This document shows positions 54,212-64,000 of a stretch of DNA of 64,000 nucleotides, one piece after another. Numbering within the stretch: position 1 is the first letter of the stretch; the number at the start of each line of letters is the position of its first letter. The notes beneath the pieces are model-generated. The model searched no databases and was not told where the DNA came from. It saw only the letters and a list, made by a program, of their open reading frames with translations. The stretch is taken from NCBI GenBank assembly GCA_035709005.1, contig DASTFB010000041.1, positions 1 through 64,000 on the forward strand, read 5' to 3'. The stretch is from Candidatus Methylomirabilota bacterium (GTDB lineage: Bacteria > Methylomirabilota > Methylomirabilia > Rokubacteriales > CSP1-6). The position numbers and the translations under genes are program-made.

Positions 54212-54910
54212 TCAGCGAGGGATCACGATGCGATCAAACGTCTCTGCGTAGGCGTACCCGCGGGGCTTGCCCAGCTCCGCGCCACGCTCGCGCACTCGCG
54301 CCTCGACGGAGCCGAAGTCGGGCAGCTGGCTCTGGTGGCAGGCCAGCGCCTTGATTTTTAGATCCATGGTCTCGGAGATATCCACGACGAGCTGCGGGTT
54401 CTCCCACTGCATGACGTGGACCTCGCGGACCTTGTGCGGCTCGTATTCCGGCATGAGCTCGGGGAAGGACATGTGATCACGAGCCAGCGGGTACACGCAG
54501 TCCAGGACGACCCCGGCGGTAATGCGATGGTCACGGTGCGAGGCGTAGAGGTTCATCGTCCGGTGCGGATTCTGGGTGATCACCAGACCCGGCCGCCACT
54601 TGCGGATCTGACGGGTCACGTCCAGGCGGAGCTGGCGCGTGTCCTCCACCTCGCCGTCCTCGTAGCCCAGGAGCTCCACGCGCTCGACGCCCAGGACGCG
54701 GGCGGCCTGGCGCTGCTCGGCCTCCCGGATGCGGGCCAGGCGCTCCGGGGTCATGGTCCGGTCGCTGCTGCCCTTGTCGCCATTGGTGACGATGACGTAG
54801 GTCACCTCACGCCCCTGCTTCACCAGCCTGGCGATGGTGCCGCCGGCGCCGAACTCGGCGTCGTCGGGGTGGGCGGTGATCACCATCACACGCTCGATCT
54901 TGTCGGCCAT
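54212..54910 (-). CDS. PIG-L/LmbE-family deacetylase
   Basis: A 232-residue zinc-dependent N-acetyl-sugar deacetylase-like protein. AHPDDAEFG (His14, Asp16, Asp17) and ASHRDHR provide the metal and catalytic residues. GlcNAc-type substrates are known in the family (mycothiol, bacillithiol, GPI precursors, antibiotics). Its C-terminus (SQLPDFGSVEARVRERG and YAYAETFDR) resembles BshB-like members. It is transcribed toward the peptidase gene, 38 bases away. Confidence 0.92.
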   Translation of the reverse strand: MADKIERVMVITAHPDDAEFGAGGTIARLVKQGREVTYVIVTNGDKGSSDRTMTPERLARIREAEQRQAARVLGVERVELLGYEDGEVEDTRQLRLDVTRQIRKWRPGLVITQNPHRTMNLYASHRDHRITAGVVLDCVYPLARDHMSFPELMPEYEPHKVREVHVMQWENPQLVVDISETMDLKIKALACHQSQLPDFGSVEARVRERGAELGKPRGYAYAETFDRIVIPR

Positions 54911-54946
54911 GCACGATCCTCCTCGGTCCTGCCCAGCATACCGTCT

Positions 54947-54952
54947 TATAAT
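54947..54952 (+). promoter_or_regulatory. Consensus TATAAT -10 element
   Basis: A perfect TATAAT lies 14 bases before the ATG of the membrane protein gene at 54967, with no good -35 at 17 bases. If used, the leader would be only about eight bases long. Confidence 0.4.
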
Positions 54953-54966
54953 CCACGCCGGTATTC

Positions 54967-56607
54967 ATGGCCGACAGGCGACACGCCGGCATCCTGGCCG
55001 TGCTCCTTCTCCTGGCCGGTGGCCTTGCGCTGGCCACGCCGGTCGGTCCCGGCAGCGCCCGGCTCTTCGGCGTCAGCTTGCTCTGGTGGTACTGCGCGGC
55101 GGTGGCGCCGCTGCTGAGCCTGCTCGTCGCCTTCGTGACGCTGCCGACGCCGCCGGCGCGCCTCGCCGCCTCGCTGAGTCCCGTGCTGGTGGCCACGCTC
55201 GTGGCTCGCGTCTTCGCCGGAGCGCCGGAAGCCCCGCTCCTGATCCTCGCTGCCGCGACGGCGCCGCTCCTGGGCAGTCTGGTCGGGCCGCTGCCGGGCC
55301 GACGTGACGGCTTCGCCGCCGTGGCCGGGCTGGCCAGCTCGGGTCTTCTCGTCTGGGCTGGCTTGTCGCTCGCAGGTGATCTGGCCCTGGCCTTGGGTCG
55401 AGAGCGCTGGCACGGCGTCGGCCTGGCGGCGGCTGTTGCCCTGGTGGGCAGCCTGCGATGTGTGGGCCGCCTCCAGGCCGGGTTGCTCGCCGCGGGCCTC
55501 GTGATCCTCGCCGCCCCCGTCCTGCTGCTGTCAGCCAGGGGGGTAGCCCCCTGGCACGCCTGGGCGGCGGTGGCGTCGCGGCCGGCGCTGCTCTTCGGCG
55601 AGAACGCGGCCGCGGCCAACGAGGGCCTCGTGCTGCGCGTCGCCACGGCCGTCGATTTCGACGAAGCGCACCGGGTGACGGCGTTGAGCCCGGCCGTCTA
55701 CCGGGTCGTCGAGCGAGACGGCGATGTGCCGGCTGTTCGAGAGTGGCGGCTCAAGCCCGGCGATGCGCTCATGCTGCGGCCGGGCGACCGCCTGGAGCTC
55801 GCCGCCGGCGTTCGCGTCCGCTTCGAGGCCGGTAAGCGCATTCCGGGGGCCGCCGTGTCAGGGGTCGCATGGGCCGATCCCATCGACCGTGACCACGCGG
55901 TCACGTTCGACGTCGCCGCGGCCGCCCTCACGCTGGCCGCCGGCACCGCCGCGCTGTCGGCGGGCCGACGGGCCGGCCGGAGCACGCGCGGGTCGGGGTG
56001 GGCGCGGGCGGCGGCGCTGGCGCTGCCGGTGGTGTCGGCCCTGCTGGCGGCATGTTGGGGCGTGTACGCGGCCCACGCCGCGCCCGAGCTGGGGCTGGGC
56101 GCACCGTCCGTCGCCGCGCTCGCCGGCCTGCCCGCCGGCTTGCCCGGCGCGCTCCTGCCCGCGGTCGCCGTCGTAGCCGTCCTGGCAGCCCTGGCGGCGC
56201 TGTTCGCTGCCAACGTGAGCGCGCTGGGCGGGCGCGTGGTCTACCGGGCCCGCGGTCGGAACAGGTCGCGGCTGCCCCTGGTCTGGACGGCGATGATCCT
56301 GTTCGCGGCCGGCTTCGCCTTGCCGGCGTTCGACGCCTGGCGCGCGCTCACCTGGGGCTGGGGACTCGCCGCCGCGACCCTGGTGACGCCGGTACTCGCC
56401 ACCGAGCGGGCGACGGTGCACCGGGCCGCGGCCGTCGTGGGGGCGCTCGTCTTCGCGAGCCTCGCGATCGGCGGGCGAGCCCTGGCACCGTGGGCGCCGG
56501 TCGTCGCCGACTATCCGGCCCTCGTCGCGCTGCCGGCCGCCTGGGCGCTGGCCGCCGCGCTGGGCCGACGGCTGCCGGCCCGCCGCGTGGTGAGGGCGTC
56601 GCGCTGA
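54967..56607 (+). CDS. Polytopic membrane protein of unknown function
   Basis: A 546-residue protein with about 13-15 hydrophobic segments. The first five or so helices are followed by a soluble, beta-rich insert of about 110 residues (roughly 205-315, including YRVVERDGDVPAVREWRLKP and LRPGDRLELAAGVRVRFE). More helices and a basic end (LGRRLPARRVVRASR) follow. The insert reads like a small periplasmic domain. I recognise no family; cytochrome-biogenesis and complex I-like antiporter folds were considered but no motif supports them. It is probably independent of uvrA downstream. Confidence 0.75.
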   Translation: MADRRHAGILAVLLLLAGGLALATPVGPGSARLFGVSLLWWYCAAVAPLLSLLVAFVTLPTPPARLAASLSPVLVATLVARVFAGAPEAPLLILAAATAPLLGSLVGPLPGRRDGFAAVAGLASSGLLVWAGLSLAGDLALALGRERWHGVGLAAAVALVGSLRCVGRLQAGLLAAGLVILAAPVLLLSARGVAPWHAWAAVASRPALLFGENAAAANEGLVLRVATAVDFDEAHRVTALSPAVYRVVERDGDVPAVREWRLKPGDALMLRPGDRLELAAGVRVRFEAGKRIPGAAVSGVAWADPIDRDHAVTFDVAAAALTLAAGTAALSAGRRAGRSTRGSGWARAAALALPVVSALLAACWGVYAAHAAPELGLGAPSVAALAGLPAGLPGALLPAVAVVAVLAALAALFAANVSALGGRVVYRARGRNRSRLPLVWTAMILFAAGFALPAFDAWRALTWGWGLAAATLVTPVLATERATVHRAAAVVGALVFASLAIGGRALAPWAPVVADYPALVALPAAWALAAALGRRLPARRVVRASR

Positions 56608-56653
56608 CCTCCGCAGTTGCTACGGCGGGGCCGGACTGACAGAATAGGCTGGC

Positions 56654-59545
<2,892 letters not shown>

Positions 59546-59562
59546 GGAGGAGGCGCGAAGGC

Positions 59563-60990
59563 GTGCGTCGAACCAAGATCGTGTGCACCATCGGGCCGGC
59601 TTGCTCCAGCTTCGAGCAGCTGGAAAAGCTGGTCGCCGCCGGCATGGACGTGGCCCGCCTCAATTTCTCTCACGGCACCCACGCCGAGCACGCCGAGGTC
59701 ATCAGGCAGATCAGGGCCGGCGAGGAGCGCTGGGGCCGGCCGACGGCGATCTTGCAGGATCTGCAGGGCCCCAAGATCCGCCTCGGGACGTTCGGCCCGG
59801 CGGGCGGCGGCCGGGTGGATCTGGAGACCGGGCAGCTGTTCACGCTCGCCATGAAGCCGGTGGTGGGAACGGCGGAGCAGGCCTCCGTCTTTCCATCCGC
59901 GTACCTGACCCAGGTGCGTCCCGGCGACGAGATCCTCCTGGACGACGGCTCCATCCAGCTGCGCGTGGAGGCGGTGACGCCCGACGGGGTGCGTTGCCGG
60001 GTGGTGGCGGGCGGCCGTCTCAGCGACCACAAGGGCTTGTCGCTGCCTCACGTGCCGCTGCCCGCCTCCTGCCTGACCGACAAGGACAAGGAGGATCTGC
60101 GCTTCGGCATCCGCCACGGCATCGACTTCGTGGCCGTCTCGTTCGTGCGCTCGGCCGCCGACATCAGCGAGGTCCGCAAGTTCCTCCACGATCACGGCGC
60201 CGACGTCCCCATCGTGGCCAAGCTCGAGCGCCAGGAGGTCATCGCCAACCTGCCCGGTATCCTGACCATGGTGGACGCGGTGATGGTGGCGCGCGGCGAC
60301 CTCGGGCTGGACGTGCCGCTGGAAGAGGTGCCGCACATCCAGAAGGAGGTCATCCGGCAAGCGCGGGCGGCCAAGGTGCCCGTCATCGTGGCCACCCAGA
60401 TGCTGGAGTCGATGGTGACCCACCTCCGACCGACCCGGGCCGAGGTCTCCGACGTGTCGACGGCCATCTTCGACGGGGCCGACGCCATCATGCTCTCGGC
60501 GGAGACGGCGACGGGGCGCTATCCGATCGAGGCCACGCAGGTGATGGCCCGCATCGCCGAGCGCGCCGAGCTGGCCGCGCTCCGGATGGCGGCGCCGCGG
60601 GCGCACCGCGAGGGGGTGGGCTTCCCCGAGGCGATCTCCGACGCGGCGGCGATGGCCGCCCACGTCCTGGGCGCGCGGGCGATCGTGGCGTTCACCCAGT
60701 CGGGCTTCTCGGCGCGCCTGATCTCCCAGGAACGGCCACGCGTTCCCATCATCGCGCTGACCCCCTTCGTGGAGGTGCAACGGCGGCTGGCCCTGTCCTG
60801 GGGGGTGTCGTCGCGGCTCATCCGCAAGGTCGAGACCACGGACGAGATGATCGAGGAGGTGGAGGCCACGCTTCTCGGCGACGGCTCCGTCCGCGTCAAC
60901 GACGTCATCGTGATCATCTCCGGATCGCCGATGTGGGTCACGGGGACGACCAACCTCCTCAAGCTGCACCGGATCGGCGAACGACGCTGA
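59563..60990 (+). CDS. pyk: Pyruvate kinase
   Basis: A 475-residue glycolytic enzyme that converts PEP and ADP to pyruvate and ATP. RRTKIVCTIGPACSS at the start, LNFSHGTHAEH, QGPKIRLG, the catalytic MVARGDLGLDVPLEEVP and ATQMLESM are all visible, with the C-terminal allosteric-type domain (AIVAFTQSGFSARLISQERP). The GTG at 59563 is 17 bases after uvrA with a gggaggagg site. Part of a uvrA-pyk-sensor run. Confidence 0.95.
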   Translation: MRRTKIVCTIGPACSSFEQLEKLVAAGMDVARLNFSHGTHAEHAEVIRQIRAGEERWGRPTAILQDLQGPKIRLGTFGPAGGGRVDLETGQLFTLAMKPVVGTAEQASVFPSAYLTQVRPGDEILLDDGSIQLRVEAVTPDGVRCRVVAGGRLSDHKGLSLPHVPLPASCLTDKDKEDLRFGIRHGIDFVAVSFVRSAADISEVRKFLHDHGADVPIVAKLERQEVIANLPGILTMVDAVMVARGDLGLDVPLEEVPHIQKEVIRQARAAKVPVIVATQMLESMVTHLRPTRAEVSDVSTAIFDGADAIMLSAETATGRYPIEATQVMARIAERAELAALRMAAPRAHREGVGFPEAISDAAAMAAHVLGARAIVAFTQSGFSARLISQERPRVPIIALTPFVEVQRRLALSWGVSSRLIRKVETTDEMIEEVEATLLGDGSVRVNDVIVIISGSPMWVTGTTNLLKLHRIGERR

Positions 60991-63900
60991 TCCCGGCCAC
61001 CCGGCCGCACGTCGCCCGGCTGAGCCTCGTCCTGGCCGCCCTGGCTGCGCTGTGGGGCGCCGGGGGCGTGATCCTCCATCGTCAGCTCGAAGCGCGCCAG
61101 GCCACGCGGACGCGCGACGCCGTCGCCGTGGCCCAGCGGGTGGTGGAGGACGTCCAGCAGAGCCTGCTGCGGGAGGCGCGCCTGCTGGCGCGCGAGCCCG
61201 CGGTCGTCGCGGGCGCCGCCCGGGGCGACTGGGGGATGCTGGCCCGCGAGGCGTCCCCGCGCCTCATCTCGCTGAGCGTCGAGGGCATCGCCGAGCTTCT
61301 GATGCTCATCGACGGCAACGGCGCCACGCTGGTCCAGGTCCCGACGGCTCCGCGCGTGGTCGCGGCGGGACTGGGCGCGCCCACGGCGCCGACCGTCCGG
61401 GCGCGGGTGCTCGCGGGCCAGGCCTATCTGCTGGCCACGGCGCCCATCCTCGGCCTGGACGGCGCGCCGGTGGGGACCGCCGCCGTCGGTCGCAACCTCG
61501 CCCGCGTGGAGCGGGCCTTCGCGGGCGCTCCGGCGACGGCCGTGCTGGTTGCCGTGGACGGCGACCGCGTCATCGCCGCGTCGCGCACCGACGTGCCGAC
61601 CCAGGGCTGGCAGTCGGTGATCCGCACCGGTCGCGTGAGCCTGGCGGGCGCGACGTGGAGCCTCTGGCCCCTGGCCGGCAACGCCGGCGTCTGGGCCCTG
61701 GTCTCGGGCGCCGAGGATGCTCGCGAGCTGAGGTGGCTGTGGGGTGCGCTGGTCGTCTCCTTCCTGGCGGCCAGCGCCGCGCTGGTCGGCGGCCTCTCGC
61801 TGCGCCGCCCGCCGCCGGTGCTCGGCCTGAGGGCGCTGGTTCCGCTCCTGGACACCACCCGCAGGCTGGTGCTCCGGCCCGGCGAGCCGAGTGCCGAGAT
61901 CTTCGCCGCCGTAGCCCGAAGCGCGGCCGCGCTGCCGGGCGCCCGGGTCGCCCGCGTGTGGATCCACGATCCGGCCCGGCAGGAGCTGCGGACAGTGGCG
62001 ACCTGCGGCGTGGCGCCGGCCGCCGAGCGGATGCTCGCCGACCTCGACACGGTGCCCTGCGGTCACGGCGTCATCGGCTACGTGTTCGAGTCGGCCGCCC
62101 CCCTCAACATCGCCGATGTGCAGCAGGATCCGCGCTGGCTCAACCGGGGATTCGCCCGGGCGGCTGGGCTGCGCGGGTACGCCGGCATCCCGATCGTCGC
62201 CGCCGAGCGGGCGGTCGGCGTCCTGGCCATCCTGTTCGGCGGGCCGCGCCGACTGACGCCCGAGGAAATCGAGCTCATGCGGCGGCTGGCCGACCAGGCG
62301 GCCCTGGCCGTTACCAGCGCTCAGCGGGTCGGCGACGAGGAGGTCCGGCGCGCGCAGCTCGGCGCGCTGCTCGACATCAACCGGAAGATCGGCGCGGCTC
62401 AATCCACGGACGCGCTGCTACACGCCATCGCCGAGGAGGCCGCCCGGCTGCTCGACGTCGACAACGCCGGCTTCAGGTTGGTGGAGGGCGGCGACCTCGT
62501 GGTGGCCGGCCTGGCCGGCGCCGCGGGTGAGACGATGCTGCGGCCCCGCATCAAGATCGGGGAGAGCTTGAGCGGCCGCGTCGTGGAGGAGGCGCGGTCG
62601 CTCACCTCCAGCCTGGCCGAGGCGCCCGACCTGCTGCCGGACCACCGCGCGGCGGACGAGCGGCTCGGATACACGCACTGGCTCGGTGTCCCCGTCATGG
62701 CCGGCCAGCGCGCGATCGGCGTGTTCGCGTTCCGGGCCCGGCGTCCGTTCACGGCCCAGGACCAGGAGCTGGCCGAGGCCTTCGCCGCTCAGGCCGCGGT
62801 GGTCCTGGGGCAGACGCGTCTGTACCGGGAGGCGCAACGGCAGGCCGAGCGCATGCGCGCCCTGGCCGACGTGGAGCGGCTGCTCTCGGAGACGCTGGAT
62901 CCCGACGTCGTGGCCCAGCGGATCGCCGACAGCGTGCGCACGATGCTGGGGGCGCTGGCATCGGCGGTGTACCGGCTCGAGCCGGAGACCGGCCACCTGG
63001 TCGCCATCGCCGATGCCGGCGACAGCGACACCGGGGTCCGGGCCGAGACGACGCTCCCGCGCGGCGAGGGCGTGGCCGGGCTCGCGGTACGCGAGCGGCG
63101 GACCGTGGCCAGCCCCGACCTCTTGACCGACCCGGCCATCACGCTGACGAGCGACCTGCGCGCCCGCGTCGAGCGCGCCGCGTATCGATCAGTGCTGGCC
63201 GTGCCGCTTCGCGTGCACGACCGCGTGATCGGTGCGCTGGGAGTGACGGACCGGCCCGGGCGGATCTTCGGTTCCGAGGACGTGTACCTGGCCGAGGCCT
63301 TCGGCGCCCAGGCCGCGCTGGCCCTGGAGAACGCCCGGCTCTACTCGCTGGAGGCGGCCCGCCGGGCGCAGATCGAGACGCTGGCCAGGATCGAGCGTGA
63401 GTTCGCCGCCGAGCTGAACCTCGACCGGCTGCTCGGCCTGGTCATCGATCGGGCCACCCGTCTGTTCGCCGCCGAGGGCGTGATCCACCTGGCCAACGAC
63501 CAGGGGGTCCTGGAACCCTGCGCGTGGAGCGACCGCGCCCGCTTCGACCGGCCTGCGGTCCTGGGCCACGGCGTGACCGGCGCCTGCGCGGCCGAGCGAC
63601 GGGGCCTGCTGCTCAACGACTATCCGACCTCGCCCTACGCGCTGCCGGACTACGTCGCCCTCGGCTTCACGCGGTTCCTGGCCCACCCGCTGACCCTCGG
63701 CGAGCGGTGCCTGGGCGTCATCACGCTGTCCCGCACCGGGCCGGGGCCGCCAACTTTCACGGCCGACGACCTCGCGGTGCTGGAGAGCCTGGCGACCCAG
63801 GCGGCCATCGCCATCGACAACGCGCGCCTGCACGAAGAGCTGGAGGCGCGCACCAGGCGGTTGCGCATGCTGGCCACCGTGAATCGCATCGTCTCGTCCT

Positions 63901-64000
63901 CGCTGGACACCGGCGAGGTGCTGCGCACCATCGCCTGCGCGGCGGCCGAGCTGATGGGCGGGACCCTGGTGGCCTTCTGGATCGCCGACGAGAGCACGCG
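60933..64000 (+). CDS. Membrane-anchored multi-GAF sensor protein (partial)
   Basis: A large protein running off the right edge. The frame is open from within pyk; a GTG at 60933 is the nearest standard start, and a CTG at 60987 overlapping the pyk stop is another. A first membrane helix (LSLVLAALAALWGAGGVIL), a periplasmic double-strand sensor region and a second helix (LWGALVVSFLAASAALVGGL) are followed by at least four complete GAF domains and the start of a fifth. Their openings include LDTTRRLVLRPGEP, LLDINRKIGAAQSTDA, DVERLLSETLDPDVV, RIEREFAAELNLDRL and TVNRIVSSSLDTGEV. The output domain (histidine kinase, GGDEF or PP2C) lies outside the window. Confidence 0.85.
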   Translation, partial: MGHGDDQPPQAAPDRRTTLIPATRPHVARLSLVLAALAALWGAGGVILHRQLEARQATRTRDAVAVAQRVVEDVQQSLLREARLLAREPAVVAGAARGDWGMLAREASPRLISLSVEGIAELLMLIDGNGATLVQVPTAPRVVAAGLGAPTAPTVRARVLAGQAYLLATAPILGLDGAPVGTAAVGRNLARVERAFAGAPATAVLVAVDGDRVIAASRTDVPTQGWQSVIRTGRVSLAGATWSLWPLAGNAGVWALVSGAEDARELRWLWGALVVSFLAASAALVGGLSLRRPPPVLGLRALVPLLDTTRRLVLRPGEPSAEIFAAVARSAAALPGARVARVWIHDPARQELRTVATCGVAPAAERMLADLDTVPCGHGVIGYVFESAAPLNIADVQQDPRWLNRGFARAAGLRGYAGIPIVAAERAVGVLAILFGGPRRLTPEEIELMRRLADQAALAVTSAQRVGDEEVRRAQLGALLDINRKIGAAQSTDALLHAIAEEAARLLDVDNAGFRLVEGGDLVVAGLAGAAGETMLRPRIKIGESLSGRVVEEARSLTSSLAEAPDLLPDHRAADERLGYTHWLGVPVMAGQRAIGVFAFRARRPFTAQDQELAEAFAAQAAVVLGQTRLYREAQRQAERMRALADVERLLSETLDPDVVAQRIADSVRTMLGALASAVYRLEPETGHLVAIADAGDSDTGVRAETTLPRGEGVAGLAVRERRTVASPDLLTDPAITLTSDLRARVERAAYRSVLAVPLRVHDRVIGALGVTDRPGRIFGSEDVYLAEAFGAQAALALENARLYSLEAARRAQIETLARIEREFAAELNLDRLLGLVIDRATRLFAAEGVIHLANDQGVLEPCAWSDRARFDRPAVLGHGVTGACAAERRGLLLNDYPTSPYALPDYVALGFTRFLAHPLTLGERCLGVITLSRTGPGPPTFTADDLAVLESLATQAAIAIDNARLHEELEARTRRLRMLATVNRIVSSSLDTGEVLRTIACAAAELMGGTLVAFWIADEST

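Noticed and set aside
54967-56607. Cytochrome c biogenesis (CcmF-like) or antiporter-like complex I subunit
   Set aside because: No haem-handling WWD motif or conserved charged-helix pattern was visible; left as unknown.
61052-62530. A 492-residue arginine/glycine-rich frame in the sensor gene
   Set aside because: It is a GC-rich shadow of the GAF-domain frame, which has coherent domains across the full 3 kb.

Overview
This is a GC-rich (by eye near 70%), densely packed bacterial chromosome segment. It carries an outer-membrane assembly operon, so the cell is a diderm, and a very large share of its genes act on acyl-CoA, branched-chain or aromatic acids. Together with the DNA composition this fits an uncultured soil or subsurface lineage such as Rokubacteria/Methylomirabilota. 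That placement is inference from gene content only. There are about 54 protein genes, one insertion sequence, no rRNA or tRNA, and no CRISPR array.

Layout. 1-4.2 kb: the start of an exported protein, a lone integron-type integrase on the minus strand, then an XPB-like helicase overlapping a Bax1/DUF790 nuclease-like gene. 4.2-9.4 kb: thiolase, gamma-carbonic anhydrase, SDR, pyroglutamyl peptidase, a tautomerase, a decayed HpcH/HpaI aldolase gene and a DedA protein. 9.4-18.3 kb: a GntR/HutC-regulated catabolic operon with both ETF subunits, two acyl-CoA dehydrogenases, a two-subunit B12 acyl-CoA mutase, a branched-chain aminotransferase and a HIT protein. The mutase active-site residues match isobutyryl-CoA mutase rather than methylmalonyl-CoA mutase, which fits valine/isobutyrate/butyrate metabolism. 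18.1-26.9 kb (minus): a membrane protein with a possible BamE-like segment, TamB, a seven-POTRA BamA/TamA-family barrel and a SurA-like protein. 27-32.5 kb: crotonase, purine permease, an antitoxin-like/nucleotidyltransferase pair, a DUF4242 protein, a deoxyhypusine-synthase-like enzyme and a methyltransferase.

32.5-47.9 kb is one long co-oriented run behind a clear sigma70-type promoter. It holds two branched-chain-type (Liv) ABC importers interleaved with two long-chain-type acyl-CoA ligases and followed by a PaaK-like ligase. The logic is to import an organic acid, activate it to the CoA thioester, and pass it to the dehydrogenase/mutase/crotonase/thiolase set found upstream. 47.9-64 kb: PfkB-family kinase, an IS element, transaldolase, fatty acyl-AMP ligase, M28 peptidase, PIG-L deacetylase, an unknown membrane protein, uvrA, pyruvate kinase and a truncated multi-GAF sensor.

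The most unusual signal is a family of composite palindromic repeats (stem tcggaggggg/cccc-ctccga followed by a gcgcgggc/gcccgcgc stem) scattered between genes. One copy has replaced the C-terminus of the HIT protein, and a related hairpin sits inside an in-frame insertion of about 39 codons in uvrA.
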